NCBI GenBank assembly: GCA_012799255.1
Contig: JAAZLQ010000259.1
Span: 1-20,327 of the forward strand
Reading direction: 5' to 3'
Source: Bacillota bacterium
Lineage (GTDB): Bacteria; Bacillota_G; Limnochordia; DTU010
DNA: 20,327 nt
Shown: piece after piece, positions 8,224 to 17,103 of the stretch
Numbering within the stretch: the first letter of the stretch is position 1
How the letters are laid out: every line of letters starts with the position of its first letter
Translations under genes and position numbers: made by a program
The notes under the pieces: model-generated
What the model was told of the DNA's origin: nothing
Database searches by the model: none
The model's input: only the letters and a program-made list of their open reading frames with translations

Positions 8224-11057
8224 CAGATAAACTAGTGATCAAGGGTGCTAGGCAGCACAACTTAAAGAATGTAGATTTAGAAATACCCAGAAACAAGCTG
8301 GTGGTTATTACCGGATTATCTGGTTCTGGTAAATCCTCATTAGCTTTTGATACCATCTATGCAGAGGGGCAGAGAAGGTATGTAGAGTCTTTATCTGCCT
8401 ATGCTAGGCAGTTCTTAGGTCAGATGGATAAACCAGATGTGGACTTTATTGAAGGTCTTTCTCCTGCTATTTCCATTGATCAAAAGACAACCAGTCGTAA
8501 TCCCCGTTCTACTGTAGGTACGGTGACCGAGATTTACGACTATTTGCGTTTACTTTTCGCTAGAATTGGACGACCCCACTGTCCCAAGTGTGGAAAACCA
8601 ATTACCCAACAGACGGTGGAACAAATCGTGGACCAAATTCTCACACTTCCTGAAGGGACGAGAATTCAAGTGCTCGCTCCTGTAGTCCGTGGGCGCAAGG
8701 GCGAACACAAGAAGGTAGTTGAAGGAATTTCTAAGGATGGCTTTATCCGGATTCGGGTGGACGGTGAGATGCGCGAGGTTACTGATGAGTTGAACTTGGA
8801 CAAGAATAAAAAGCACAACATTGAAATAGTGGTGGACCGGATTGTGGTTCGCCCGGATGTGATGGGGCGCCTCGCGGATTCGGTGCAAACTGCCCTCCAG
8901 TATGGTGATGGCATTGTATTTATTGATGTTGTGGGCCAAGAAGAATTGATGTTTAGTGAGAAATTTTCCTGCATTGATTGTGGGATTTCCATGGAGGAGC
9001 TCACTCCGCGGATGTTTTCCTTTAACAGCCCCTTTGGCGCTTGTCCCAGTTGTGAGGGATTAGGCAATAAACAGGATTTGGATCCAGAGTTACTTCTGGA
9101 CATGGACCTTTCCCTTGAGGAGGGTGGTTTGATTCCTTGGCGCACTAGCAAGAGCAGGTGGCTCCAGGCGATTTTGGATAGTGTTTGTGAGAAATGTGGG
9201 ATTGATCAAAGTATTCCTTTAAAAGAGCTTAGTCAAGACAAGATGGACGTTCTCTTGTGGGGGCTAGGAGAGGACCTGGTCAGTTTTAATTACACTAATA
9301 CGGCAGGTCGAGAGCGCATGTACGAAGCACCGTTTGAAGGACTTATTCCTGCCTTGCAGCGACGCTACCGGGAAAGTTCGTCTGATTGGGTTCGGCAGGA
9401 TGTGGAGCAATACATGACTGTTCGCACTTGTACCGAGTGCGGAGGACGGCGTTTGCGTCCTGAGGTCTTGGGAGTAACTGTGGGCGGCAAGAATATCATG
9501 GAAGTGACCGAGCTTTCGATAGCAGATACTCTCACATTTTTTGAGAACTTGGATTTGACAGAGCGGGAAGAACTTATTGCCAAGCAGATTCTTAAGGAAA
9601 TTCGCGCCCGTTTAGGTTTCTTAGAAAATGTGGGTTTGGATTATTTGGCATTAAATCGGGCGGCAGGCACACTGTCCGGTGGAGAGTCACAGCGGATCCG
9701 TCTTGCTACCCAGATTGGCTCTAGTCTTACAGGTGTGCTTTATATTTTGGATGAACCCAGCATTGGTTTGCATCAACGGGATAATGAAAAACTCTTAGAA
9801 ACTTTAGAGGAACTTAGGGATTTAGGAAACACGTTGATTGTAGTTGAGCATGACGAAGATACCATGGCAGCAGCAGATTGGATCGTCGACATGGGGCCGG
9901 GAGCAGGTACTCACGGCGGCGAAGTGGTGGCCAGCGGTCCCTGGGATGTTATTTGCGCAGAACCTAAGTCCATTACTGGACAATACCTTAAGGGTGAACG
10001 GGTTATTCCAGTTCCTAAGAAAAGACGCAAACCGAATGGTAATTGGATTACCATTCGTGGTGCTAGGGAGAATAATTTAAAGAATATTGATGTACAGATT
10101 CCTCTAGGCGTGTTTGTGGCGGTCACTGGTGTTTCTGGTTCAGGAAAAAGTACCTTGATCAATGAAATCCTCTATAAGAAACTTAGCCATGAAATGTACA
10201 GAGCCAAGGATAAGCCCGGTGAGCATGATGCGATTGAAGGACTGGAGTTCATTGATAAAGTAATCGAAATCGATCAGTCGCCCATCGGTCGTACTCCCCG
10301 CTCGAATCCTGCTACCTATACCGGTGCCTTCGATGGAATTAGGGATCTCTTCGCCATGACGAATGAAGCCAAGGTGCGTGGCTATGCACGGGGAAGGTTC
10401 AGTTTTAATGTGAAAGGTGGCAGGTGTGAAGCCTGTAAAGGTGATGGTATTCTGAAAATCGAAATGCACTTCTTGCCAGATGTTTATGTTCCTTGCGAAG
10501 TTTGCAAGGGTAAGCGCTATGGCAGGGAAACGCTGGAAGTAAAGTATAAGGGTAAATCCATTGCCGATGTTTTGGATATGCAGGTGGAAGAGGCTGTGGA
10601 GTTTTTCCAAAACGTACCGAGGATTCATAGAAGGCTACAAACTCTCTATGATGTGGGTTTAGGCTATCTCAAGTTGGGACAACCAGCTACAGAACTCTCT
10701 GGTGGAGAAGCCCAACGGGTGAAGTTAGCTACCGAGTTAAGCAGAAGGAGTAATGGTAAGACCCTCTATCTTCTTGACGAACCCACTACTGGGCTGCATT
10801 TCGAGGATATTCGCAAACTCCTTGCTGTCTTGGAGAGATTGGTGGATGCCGGGGATACAGTAGTAGTTATCGAACACAATTTGGATGTAATTAAGAGTGC
10901 AGATTATATCATCGATCTTGGCCCCGAGGGAGGAGCAAAGGGGGGTACTATTGTTGCCCAGGGTACACCGGAGGAAGTTGCTCAGGTCAGCCAGTCTTAT
11001 ACAGGGCAGTTCTTACAGAAGGTGCTTAATGACAAGCGTGCTCGCAGTAGGGGGTGA
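8220..11057 (+). CDS. uvrA: Excinuclease ABC subunit A
   Basis: A 945-aa damage sensor of nucleotide excision repair; a dimer loads UvrB on lesions. It has two ABC ATPase halves: Walker A GLSGSGKS (32-39) and GVSGSGKS (637-644), signatures LSGGESQR and LSGGEAQR, and Walker B segments ending LDEPSIGLH and LDEPTTGLH. Zinc-binding Cys pairs appear in the first half (CPKCG, CIDCG, CPSC, CTECGG) and in the second-half zinc finger (CEACKGDG then [10 protein letters not shown]). The start TTG 8220 gives the family-typical [17 protein letters not shown] and overlaps the uvrB stop by 4 bases. The stop overlaps the uvrC GTG in GTGA, so all three genes form one transcription unit. Confidence 0.98.
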   Translation: MTDKLVIKGARQHNLKNVDLEIPRNKLVVITGLSGSGKSSLAFDTIYAEGQRRYVESLSAYARQFLGQMDKPDVDFIEGLSPAISIDQKTTSRNPRSTVGTVTEIYDYLRLLFARIGRPHCPKCGKPITQQTVEQIVDQILTLPEGTRIQVLAPVVRGRKGEHKKVVEGISKDGFIRIRVDGEMREVTDELNLDKNKKHNIEIVVDRIVVRPDVMGRLADSVQTALQYGDGIVFIDVVGQEELMFSEKFSCIDCGISMEELTPRMFSFNSPFGACPSCEGLGNKQDLDPELLLDMDLSLEEGGLIPWRTSKSRWLQAILDSVCEKCGIDQSIPLKELSQDKMDVLLWGLGEDLVSFNYTNTAGRERMYEAPFEGLIPALQRRYRESSSDWVRQDVEQYMTVRTCTECGGRRLRPEVLGVTVGGKNIMEVTELSIADTLTFFENLDLTEREELIAKQILKEIRARLGFLENVGLDYLALNRAAGTLSGGESQRIRLATQIGSSLTGVLYILDEPSIGLHQRDNEKLLETLEELRDLGNTLIVVEHDEDTMAAADWIVDMGPGAGTHGGEVVASGPWDVICAEPKSITGQYLKGERVIPVPKKRRKPNGNWITIRGARENNLKNIDVQIPLGVFVAVTGVSGSGKSTLINEILYKKLSHEMYRAKDKPGEHDAIEGLEFIDKVIEIDQSPIGRTPRSNPATYTGAFDGIRDLFAMTNEAKVRGYARGRFSFNVKGGRCEACKGDGILKIEMHFLPDVYVPCEVCKGKRYGRETLEVKYKGKSIADVLDMQVEEAVEFFQNVPRIHRRLQTLYDVGLGYLKLGQPATELSGGEAQRVKLATELSRRSNGKTLYLLDEPTTGLHFEDIRKLLAVLERLVDAGDTVVVIEHNLDVIKSADYIIDLGPEGGAKGGTIVAQGTPEEVAQVSQSYTGQFLQKVLNDKRARSRG

Positions 11058-12901
11058 ACAGGTTGGAACTGCAAAGTAAGTTAGCGACGCTACCCCAAAC
11101 TCCAGGCGTCTATCTCATGAAAAATGAGGCTGGAGAAGTAATTTATGTAGGTAAAGCTATCAACTTAAGGAATCGGGTGCGTTCTTACTTTCAGAAGTCC
11201 GCCAACCATCCCCTCAAGGTGCAGGTCTTAGTTGAGCATATTGCTGACTTTGAGTACATTGTCACCGATTCGGAGATGGAAGCACTAATCCTAGAAAATA
11301 ATCTGATCAAGGAGCACGCACCCCGGTACAATGTACGCCTGAAGGATGACAAGACCTACCCCTATATCAAAGTAACTACTCAGGAAACTTTTCCTAGAGT
11401 GTTAATGGTGCGCAAACGCCTCAATGATGGTGCCCGCTATTTCGGGCCTTATACTGATGTGAACGTGGTGAAAAAGACGCTCTCTTTTTTGCGTACCCTT
11501 TTTCCCCTTCGTACCTGTAATAAGAGGATTGAGGAAGGCTCCCAGGACAGGCCTTGTCTAAACTACCATATTGGACGCTGTTTAGCCCCTTGCGCAGGGT
11601 TTATAAGTAAAGAGAAGTATGCGGAGATGATTGATGAGGTAATTTTGTTTCTAGAAGGGCGGATAGATCGTTTAATCCCAGACCTGACCAAGAAAATGCA
11701 GGAAGCATCTGCACAGCTTGAGTTTGAAAAAGCTGCCCGGTTTCGTAATCAGATCCAAGGGCTACAAACTCTCGCGGAAAAACAGAAAATTGTGGCCCAA
11801 CATGAGGAAGATCAAGACTATGTTGGTTATGCCCGCCATGGTGAATTGGCTTGCGTGCAAGTATTTTTCGTGCGGAGTGGGAAGTTAATTGGCAGGGATC
11901 ACTTCTTACTGGATTGTTCTAGTGAAGAAGAGGAAGCAGAGATTCTGCGCTCTTTTCTACAGCAATATTATGAGGAAGCATCCTATATCCCCCGGGAAGT
12001 ACTTACCCCGGTTGCGTTAGCTGAGCCCCATGTGTTGGAGAACTGGTTAGGTAGTTTACGGGGAAGCCGTGTGTATCTGCGTACCCCACAAAGGGGAGCC
12101 AAGAAACAGCTTTTGGACTTGGTGATGAAGAATGCACAAGTTGTGCTTGATGAAACTCGCACCCGGAGCAGTTTTAAGCAAAAGGCTATGGAAAGGTCGC
12201 TGCAAGAGTTGCAGGAGGTGGCGGATCTGCCCGAACCTCCAGGTCGGATTGAAGCGTTTGATATTTCCAATCTACAGGGGACCAATATTGTGGCATCTCT
12301 GGTGGTTTGGGAAAATGGTGAGTTTAAGACATCTGATTATCGAAGGTTTAGGATTCGTGGGGTAGAGGGTGCCCCCAATGATTATGAGTCTATGCGGGAG
12401 GCAGTGGGGCGTAGATTCAGGCGGGGCTTAGAAGAGCAAAGGGAGAAAAGTGAGGACCAAAAGTTTGCCGTCTTCCCAGATTTGGTCTTAATCGATGGTG
12501 GAAAAGGGCAGCTTGGTGTTGCCCTTGAGGTCCGTGATGAGCTGGGATTAATTATTCCCTTTATTTCTTTGGCGGAGAAAAGGGAAGAGATCTTCGTTGA
12601 AGGGCGTTCAGAACCTGTAATCTTGCCCTATGATTCACCTGGTTTGCTTTTGCTAAGGAAAATCCGGGATGAGGCACATCGCTTTGCCCTGACCTATCAT
12701 CGTAATCTCAGGGGAAAAGCAACTCGCGGTTCTGTGTTAGATGAAATCCCGGGTGTTGGTCCCAAACGAAAGAAGGATTTGATTAAGCACTTTGGTTCAA
12801 TTAAAAAAATTCGCCAAGCTACTCCCGAAGAACTCCAAGAAGTGCCAGGAATTAGCGAAAAACTGGCAGCGGAGATTTACCAATACATGAAAAATGGTTA
12901 A
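11054..12901 (+). CDS. uvrC: Excinuclease ABC subunit C
   Basis: A 615-aa dual nuclease that cuts both sides of a lesion held by UvrB. Order of domains: GIY-YIG nuclease (about 12-95; GVYLMK, YVGKA, catalytic Glu76), a four-Cys cluster C155/C168/C176/C180 (spacing 12-7-3, close to the 11-7-3 iron-sulfur cluster of E. coli UvrC), UVR motif (about 207-240), the RNase H-like endonuclease with Asp403 (FDISN), Asp481 (LIDGGKGQ) and His542, and two C-terminal HhH motifs ([24 protein letters not shown]). The start is uncertain by three codons: GTG 11054 gives the 4-base overlap, while TTG 11063 has the better-spaced ribosome site (AGGGGGTGA, 5 bases away). Confidence 0.97.
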   Translation: MNRLELQSKLATLPQTPGVYLMKNEAGEVIYVGKAINLRNRVRSYFQKSANHPLKVQVLVEHIADFEYIVTDSEMEALILENNLIKEHAPRYNVRLKDDKTYPYIKVTTQETFPRVLMVRKRLNDGARYFGPYTDVNVVKKTLSFLRTLFPLRTCNKRIEEGSQDRPCLNYHIGRCLAPCAGFISKEKYAEMIDEVILFLEGRIDRLIPDLTKKMQEASAQLEFEKAARFRNQIQGLQTLAEKQKIVAQHEEDQDYVGYARHGELACVQVFFVRSGKLIGRDHFLLDCSSEEEEAEILRSFLQQYYEEASYIPREVLTPVALAEPHVLENWLGSLRGSRVYLRTPQRGAKKQLLDLVMKNAQVVLDETRTRSSFKQKAMERSLQELQEVADLPEPPGRIEAFDISNLQGTNIVASLVVWENGEFKTSDYRRFRIRGVEGAPNDYESMREAVGRRFRRGLEEQREKSEDQKFAVFPDLVLIDGGKGQLGVALEVRDELGLIIPFISLAEKREEIFVEGRSEPVILPYDSPGLLLLRKIRDEAHRFALTYHRNLRGKATRGSVLDEIPGVGPKRKKDLIKHFGSIKKIRQATPEELQEVPGISEKLAAEIYQYMKNG

Positions 12902-12913
12902 GGAGAATAATAG

Positions 12914-12948
12914 AAACGCCCAAAATGAGCACATTTCGGGCGTTTTTC
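12914..12948. terminator. Bidirectional intrinsic terminator between uvrC and a convergent barrel gene
   Basis: AAACGCCC (12914-12921) pairs with GGGCGTTT (12938-12945), continued after one mismatch by AAATG/CATTT around an AGCA loop, then TTTTT. It begins 13 bases after the uvrC stop and ends 3 bases before the stop of the minus-strand gene, so it serves both; the reverse strand has GTTTCTATT. Confidence 0.9.
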
Positions 12949-12950
12949 TA

Positions 12951-13661
12951 TTAAAAACTACGGGTAATTCCTAAGTTGATTGCTGAATAGGTTGCTTGAG
13001 TTTCGCCTTGTTTACCATCCTTAGTGGAGAACTCAGGCACTTTGTAGTTTCCTCCAGAAATACCGAGATGCAAACCAAATTCTTCGGAGAAGTCATAAAA
13101 GAGATCTAGTTTAGCAGTAAAAGAGGAATGGGAATCAATATTCGAGTCAGTAACTCCCTTATGACTAAAAGACCAGTTTACCCAGGGTGTTAGGGCTAGA
13201 GTGGCGCTGGTACGAAACTCTGGCGAAATCTCAATGTCCACTACCGCTTGACCAGAAAAGCCATGTCCTGTCAGGGTGAACTTATCCCCGTCCACATAGC
13301 CTGGTACTTCAAAACGGGTGGAAATCAGATGGTAACCTAGGCCGCCATAAACCTGCAGCGGTCCATCTTCAAAAAAGCGATAATTGGCTCCAACTTGCGC
13401 TAGGTGACGATCAATATCCGTATCGCGTAGACCTAGAGCTCCCTGGTAACTACCGTTGAACAGCAAATCTTCGTGCTGATAGTCCACCCAAATATTGGCT
13501 AACCATTCGGTGCCCTTCAAGCCGTTTAGGCCTAGGATTTTTCCATAATTGGTGCTGCCATAACCTGCTTGCACTCCTGCCAGTAACTCTGCTGATGCTG
13601 TACCCGCCACTAAGGCCAAGCTAGTTAGCATGAGGGTTATTGTAATCAAACGTTTACGCAT
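12951..13661 (-). CDS. Predicted outer-membrane beta-barrel protein, 236 aa
   Basis: No named family is recognised. The first 24 residues are a clear Sec signal peptide (MRKRL, a hydrophobic core and an AxA-type site, TASA before ELLAGVQ). The rest is a run of alternating polar/apolar strands with short turns, such as YGSTNYG, WVDYQHEDLLFNG, AQVGANYRFF, LQVYGGLGYHL and LDLFYDF, ending AINLGITRSF. A terminal Phe with alternating residues is the outer-membrane barrel signature read by BamA. About 10 strands fit the mature ~212 residues. The start has an excellent ribosome site (AAAGGAGGAG). It is divergent from a second small barrel gene (from 13787). Pore, adhesin or structural roles are all possible. 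Confidence 0.75.
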   Translation of the reverse strand: MRKRLITITLMLTSLALVAGTASAELLAGVQAGYGSTNYGKILGLNGLKGTEWLANIWVDYQHEDLLFNGSYQGALGLRDTDIDRHLAQVGANYRFFEDGPLQVYGGLGYHLISTRFEVPGYVDGDKFTLTGHGFSGQAVVDIEISPEFRTSATLALTPWVNWSFSHKGVTDSNIDSHSSFTAKLDLFYDFSEEFGLHLGISGGNYKVPEFSTKDGKQGETQATYSAINLGITRSF

Positions 13662-13715
13662 GGGGACTCCTCCTTTGATCGATCTAAATCTTAGTTCGCT
13701 GTTTTAGACTCAAAA

Positions 13716-13730
13716 CCTGCCAATGCCAGG
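13716..13730. promoter_or_regulatory. Near-palindrome between the divergent barrel genes
   Basis: CCTGCCAATGCCAGG is a 15-base palindrome with one mismatched pair, near the middle of the 125-base divergent intergenic region. It could be a shared operator. I could not assign convincing promoters to either gene in this gap. Confidence 0.25.
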
Positions 13731-13786
13731 AGGGATTGCACATTCTTTCCAGAATAAAAAAGCAAAATATTGTAGGGGGCTAAATC

Positions 13787-14398
13787 GTGAAAAGGACAAT
13801 TTGCTTGTTAATGATCTTGACTGTGCTTTTGGGTGCAAGTATGGTGGCTAGTGCGGTGACATTTGAGGGCGATGCCAGTTACTTAGTGGGAGTTAGCTCC
13901 AAGAAAGGGAGCGGATTTGCCGTTCACGCCAAGGCAGAAGTGATTTCCCAAGTGTTTGTGGACGGTTCCTTCCTAACCAGTAGTGCAGCGAACGAAGAGG
14001 GGGCCGAAAGCAGCCTACGCCATCAACTACTTACTGCAGGAGCTTTGTATCGACCGGTTATTGATCCTGATCTCCATGTCTTTGTAGGAGCAGGCTATGC
14101 CCGCCTGACCAGCAGAGAACCAGGTGCTTCTGAAGCAGTGGTTGGACAGGGAATTTACGGCAAGTTTGGTTTGAAGATGTTGCCCATGCCCAAGCTTACG
14201 TTGGTTGCGGACGTGGCGTTCACCCCCAAATACAAAGTGGGGAACGACACCGGCACCATGACCACTGCCCGAGCAACCCTTGCCTACGAGGTACTTGATA
14301 ATTTAGAAGTACAGGCCACGATTAAGCATTATCGGGCCACAACACCAGACACTGCAAATAATACGCTCATTGGCGGCGGTGTTTCCTTTAGTTTCTAG
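13787..14398 (+). CDS. Predicted outer-membrane beta-barrel protein, 203 aa
   Basis: Another unnamed barrel protein. The signal peptide spans residues 1-23 (MKRTICLLMILTVLLG... with site ASMVASA before VTFEGD). The mature part alternates in short strands: ASYLVGVSS, GFAVHAKAEV, HVFVGAGYARL, GIYGKFGLKML, KLTLVADVAF and LEVQATIKHY, and it ends GGGVSFSF with a terminal Phe. About eight strands fit, the size of OmpA/OmpX-like small barrels, though no family match is claimed. GTG 13787 follows AGGGGG at 7 bases. It is divergent from the 236-aa barrel; both share the layout of signal peptide, repeated G-x-aromatic strands and C-terminal Phe, but their sequences are not obviously alike. A strong terminator follows directly, so it is monocistronic. 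Confidence 0.72.
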   Translation: MKRTICLLMILTVLLGASMVASAVTFEGDASYLVGVSSKKGSGFAVHAKAEVISQVFVDGSFLTSSAANEEGAESSLRHQLLTAGALYRPVIDPDLHVFVGAGYARLTSREPGASEAVVGQGIYGKFGLKMLPMPKLTLVADVAFTPKYKVGNDTGTMTTARATLAYEVLDNLEVQATIKHYRATTPDTANNTLIGGGVSFSF

Positions 14399-14411
14399 AA
14401 TCTCTCACTTG

Positions 14412-14445
14412 AGACTCCGGTTGAAAACAACCGGAGTCTTTTATA
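14412..14445 (+). terminator. Intrinsic terminator of the 203-aa barrel gene
   Basis: A perfect 12-bp stem AGACTCCGGTTG / CAACCGGAGTCT with an AAAA loop, followed by TTTTATATT, 13 bases after the stop codon. Confidence 0.92.
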
Positions 14446-14461
14446 TTCTTAAACTCATACA

Positions 14462-14490
14462 TTGACAAAATTAACCTTCGGATTTAAAAT
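14462..14490 (+). promoter_or_regulatory. Strong sigma-A promoter of the DUF2089-DUF4097 pair
   Basis: A perfect TTGACA (14462-14467), an exact 17-base spacer and TAAAAT (14485-14490). Transcription should start near 14497, about 54 bases before the TTG start. The -10 box lies inside the left arm of the 14-bp inverted repeat, so the promoter is probably regulated by whatever binds there. Confidence 0.85.
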
Positions 14491-14536
14491 ATGAATCATG
14501 GATTGGAAAATAAAAGGATTGTATTCATATTTTAAA
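14483..14536. repeat. 14-bp perfect inverted repeat, candidate operator
   Basis: TTTAAAATATGAAT (14483-14496) and ATTCATATTTTAAA (14523-14536) are exact reverse complements 26 bases apart, 40 bases centre to centre. The left arm covers the -10 box and mostly precedes the predicted start of transcription, so it cannot form an RNA hairpin; the right arm abuts the ribosome site AAAGGTGG. This is the geometry of a two-site operator. The first gene downstream encodes an HTH-bearing protein, so autoregulation is the simplest reading. Confidence 0.7.
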
Positions 14537-14550
14537 GGTGGTGGTTTAGA

Positions 14551-14913
14551 TTGCCAAACCCGATTTTAAGTAAGTGTCCAGTTTGTGGGAAAGCCTTGGA
14601 AGTGACTAAGCTCCACTGTGGAGGTTGTCACACCACAGTGGAAGGCCGCTTCGATGTCTGCAAGTTTTGTCGGCTCAATGAGGAACAGCGGCAGTTCATT
14701 GAAGTATTTTTAACCTCGCGCGGTAATATTAAGGAAGTGGAACGTCTCTTAGGAATTTCCTATCCCACAGTTCGTAGCCGGCTGGATGCTGTATTGGAGG
14801 CCCTTGGTTATCGAGTGGAACGGGAACAGGATCAAAGGCGTAAGGAGATTATTGAAGCTTTAGATAAAGGAGAAATTACTTCGGAAGAAGCTATTAAGCT
14901 ACTCCAAAGATAG
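14551..14913 (+). CDS. DUF2089 family zinc-ribbon/HTH protein
   Basis: A 120-aa probable transcription regulator. The N-terminal zinc ribbon has three CxxC pairs (C9/C12, C23/C26, C37/C40). Residues about 44-88 form a sigma-like helix-turn-helix (GNIKEVERLLGISYPTVRSRLDAVL), as in the DUF2089 family. The tail (about 98-120, EIIEALDKGEITSEEAIKLL) is a short helical SHOCT-like motif that recurs at the start of the next protein. TTG 14551 follows AAAGGTGGTGG at 6 bases. DUF2089 genes often precede DUF4097 genes in Firmicutes, as here with a 16-base gap. By context it probably controls its own operon through the inverted repeat at 14483-14536; DNA binding is inferred, not known for this protein. 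Confidence 0.88.
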   Translation: MPNPILSKCPVCGKALEVTKLHCGGCHTTVEGRFDVCKFCRLNEEQRQFIEVFLTSRGNIKEVERLLGISYPTVRSRLDAVLEALGYRVEREQDQRRKEIIEALDKGEITSEEAIKLLQR

Positions 14914-14929
14914 GAAGGGGGCAAATAAA

Positions 14930-16063
14930 GTGCAAGAGGAACAAAGAATGATCTTACGGATGCTTGAGGAAGGAAAAATCACTGCGGAAGAAGCAGAGGC
15001 TTTGCTAAAGGCTTTAGGGGATGAGCCACTAACCAGTGAATCAGAGGCCCAGGAGGATCCTTGGGTCCGTTTGGAAAAAATGGGTGAGGACTTTGCCTCC
15101 AAGGTAGAGGTGGCAACTGAACGGTTTTCCCGTTCGTTAGAGCACACCGTTGGGGATAAACTAACTAAGCTACCCAAAATTCTAGCGAAGTTCCCGTTTT
15201 TGGGCTTTGAAGAGAGCCAAGAGTTTACTCAGGTGGTACGGGGACCGGTGGGATTAGGTGAGGTTCTGTCCATAGATCTGAGTAATGCCAATGGTCCCAT
15301 TCGTCTCCAGGGTTGGTCTGAAGATTATTACCAGTTAACGGTAGTGCAAAAGCTGAAGGGGCGAGACCGTGAGCTTCTGCGCAGCCGTTTGTATGAGGTT
15401 GATTGGGAGGATAATGCTGAGAAAACCAACTTTAAATTGAACATACCGGATCAGGGCGATCGACTGATTTCTCTTCAACTCATGGTCCCAGAGGAGCGTA
15501 CTTATGAAGTGCATTTGGCTTCTCTCAATGGTTCACTTGTGGTGGCCAATCTAATTGGGAAAGACCTCACCTTCAACACCATAAACGGCTCTACTGAACT
15601 TCGCTCAGTCAAGGTACAGAGTATCCAAGGAAAGGGCGATAATGGATCCTGTGAAATGGAGGGTGTGGTGGCTGAAAACATCCGCTATGAGCTTGGGAAC
15701 GGCTCTTATCGACTTTCTATTGCTGCCGAAGCGGTGGATCTGCTCACAACCAATGGGGCGATAAATGTGCGAGTTGCTGATGTGCAAAACGGTACAGGAT
15801 ATCGCCTACGCACCACCAATGGTTCTGTCAATGTTAGTCTACCTCCACGGGTTGATTTGGGTGTAGCCTTGAATCTGAGGACCTCAGTAGGGCGAATTAG
15901 CACAAAGCTAGGTTCGTTAGAGGTTACCCAACAGGAGCGACATGGCGGGGGAGCTTTGTTAACCGCTAATTCCCCTGAATACGAGAGGTATACGGATCGC
16001 ATTACTCTAGAAGCTACCAGTACCTCTGGTTCCATAACAGTATCAACTAGAGAGACTCTCTAA
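14930..16063 (+). CDS. DUF4097 family beta-strand repeat protein with N-terminal SHOCT-like motif
   Basis: A 377-aa protein. Residues 7-29 (ILRMLEEGKITAEEAEALLKAL) form a SHOCT-like helical hairpin. Residues ~30-95 are a charged linker. From about 100 to the end lies a DUF4097 beta-solenoid-like domain with recurring strand-turn units centred on NG, such as SNANGPIRLQGW, SLNGSLVV, TINGSTEL, NGSCEMEG, GNGSYRLS, TNGAINVRV and TNGSVNVSL, ending SGSITVSTRETL. No signal peptide or membrane segment is seen, so it is probably cytosolic or membrane-associated through a partner. The family includes LiaG-like proteins tied to envelope-stress operons; the exact role is unknown. GTG 14930 follows GGAAGGGGG at 8 bases. 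It is cotranscribed with the DUF2089 regulator. Confidence 0.85.
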   Translation: MQEEQRMILRMLEEGKITAEEAEALLKALGDEPLTSESEAQEDPWVRLEKMGEDFASKVEVATERFSRSLEHTVGDKLTKLPKILAKFPFLGFEESQEFTQVVRGPVGLGEVLSIDLSNANGPIRLQGWSEDYYQLTVVQKLKGRDRELLRSRLYEVDWEDNAEKTNFKLNIPDQGDRLISLQLMVPEERTYEVHLASLNGSLVVANLIGKDLTFNTINGSTELRSVKVQSIQGKGDNGSCEMEGVVAENIRYELGNGSYRLSIAAEAVDLLTTNGAINVRVADVQNGTGYRLRTTNGSVNVSLPPRVDLGVALNLRTSVGRISTKLGSLEVTQQERHGGGALLTANSPEYERYTDRITLEATSTSGSITVSTRETL

Positions 16064-16100
16064 GCAGGATTGGCTAGGGAGGTGCAGAAGTATCTTTACA

Positions 16101-16129
16101 GGAGATGGTCAGAAGCCATCTTCTTTTTA
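16101..16129 (+). terminator. Intrinsic terminator after the DUF4097 gene
   Basis: GGAGATGG (16101-16108) pairs with CCATCTTC (16116-16123; one G-U pair) around a 7-base loop, followed by TTTTTAT. It ends just before an in-frame ATG at 16131, which argues that the phosphatase is read from the later ATG at 16149. No promoter is seen between terminator and gene, so the phosphatase may rely on read-through. Confidence 0.75.
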
Positions 16130-16148
16130 TATGGAAATGAGGTTAGGT

Positions 16149-16976
16149 ATGATCAAGTTAATTGCATCCGATTTAGACGACACTCTCTTGGACCAAAATT
16201 CCCAGCTAAGCGCCGAGAACATTAGAGCGGTAAGTGAAGTTCTAGCCCAGGGCTACATCTTTACCCTGGCAACAGGACGGATGTTCCAGTCGGCTGCTCC
16301 TTTTGCTAGGCAACTAGGTTTACCTGTCGATCAACCCATTATTTGTTACAACGGAGCGTTGATCAAACGCTTGTCAGGTGAGATTATTTATGAAAAGCCG
16401 CTACCGTCTGAGCTTGCTGCTGCGATCGCGGATTACGGTCAAAAGAAGGGGTGGACCATCAATGCCTACTATCAGGATGAACTCTATGTTCCTGTGAGAA
16501 ATAGACATGTGGAAGATTACATGCAGGAGGCCCAGGTGGAGGCGCGGGTGGTAGGTGATCTAGTTAATTTTATTCGGGATGGGAATAAATCCCTTTCCAA
16601 GTTGCTAGTCATTGGTCCTCCCCAAGAAATGCCCGGGCGCAATGCAGAACTAAACAGTCTCTTTGGATCCCAGGTCAAACTGGTCAGCTCGCGGGATAAG
16701 TATATTGAGGTGACAAGTCCCACTGCCCATAAGGGTGAGGCTCTGGTTTGGTTAGCCAACCAGTTGGGAGTACAGCCTTCTGAAGTGATGGCCATCGGTG
16801 ATGGTAACAATGATTTAACAATGATCGAGATGGTGGGATTCGGGGTTGCGGTGGCCAATGCTGCTCCAAAGGTGAAGGAAAATGCTCGGTATCATACTAG
16901 CGCTAACTATGAAAACGGGGTAGCGAAAATCCTGTCTGAGCTGGTGTTACAGCACAATAACCAAGGGCGTTGGTAA
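16149..16976 (+). CDS. Cof-type HAD superfamily phosphatase
   Basis: A 275-aa cytosolic hydrolase of the HAD IIB (Cof) group, usually acting on sugar phosphates, nucleotides or flavin phosphates. Motif I is DLDDTLLD (8-15, nucleophile Asp8, acid/base Asp10), motif II TLATGR (39-44), motif III Lys195 (AHKGEAL), and motif IV GDGNNDLTMIE (217-227). The large insert between motifs II and III is the C2 cap that sets substrate choice. ATG 16149 has GAGG six bases upstream; the ATG at 16131 follows directly on a terminator and has no ribosome site. It stands before an MsmX-like sugar-import ATPase but has no shared transcript signal with it. The substrate cannot be told from sequence. Confidence 0.93.
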   Translation: MIKLIASDLDDTLLDQNSQLSAENIRAVSEVLAQGYIFTLATGRMFQSAAPFARQLGLPVDQPIICYNGALIKRLSGEIIYEKPLPSELAAAIADYGQKKGWTINAYYQDELYVPVRNRHVEDYMQEAQVEARVVGDLVNFIRDGNKSLSKLLVIGPPQEMPGRNAELNSLFGSQVKLVSSRDKYIEVTSPTAHKGEALVWLANQLGVQPSEVMAIGDGNNDLTMIEMVGFGVAVANAAPKVKENARYHTSANYENGVAKILSELVLQHNNQGRW

Positions 16977-17029
16977 CTATTTTTATTGCACGTTTTCTGG
17001 ATTGTTAAGAAAAATTATGCAAGTTTCTT

Positions 17030-17058
17030 TTGCCAAACCCTATAATCTGTGATATTAT
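17030..17058 (+). promoter_or_regulatory. Probable sigma-A promoter of the MsmX-like ATPase gene
   Basis: TTGCCA (17030-17035) and TATTAT (17053-17058), each five of six to consensus, with a 17-base spacer. The predicted start near 17065 puts the 12-bp stem-loop (17072-17103) at the very 5' end of the transcript. A second TATAAT at 17041-17046 lacks a matching -35. Confidence 0.6.
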
Positions 17059-17071
17059 TTGAATGTAATTT

Positions 17072-17103
17072 AATATGTTCCGGGCAGAAATCCGGAACAT
17101 ATT
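17072..17103 (+). promoter_or_regulatory. 12-bp stem-loop in the ATPase leader (operator or mRNA 5' stabiliser)
   Basis: AATATGTTCCGG (17072-17083) and CCGGAACATATT (17092-17103) are perfect complements around an 8-base loop. There is no T tract after it, so it is not an ordinary terminator. Placed at about +8 of the predicted transcript, it could be an operator just downstream of the promoter or a hairpin protecting the mRNA end. Confidence 0.6.

Noticed and set aside
8550..9151. Long minus-strand reading frames inside uvrA
   Set aside because: They are shadows of the uvrA coding frame, with no ribosome sites and no recognisable protein features.
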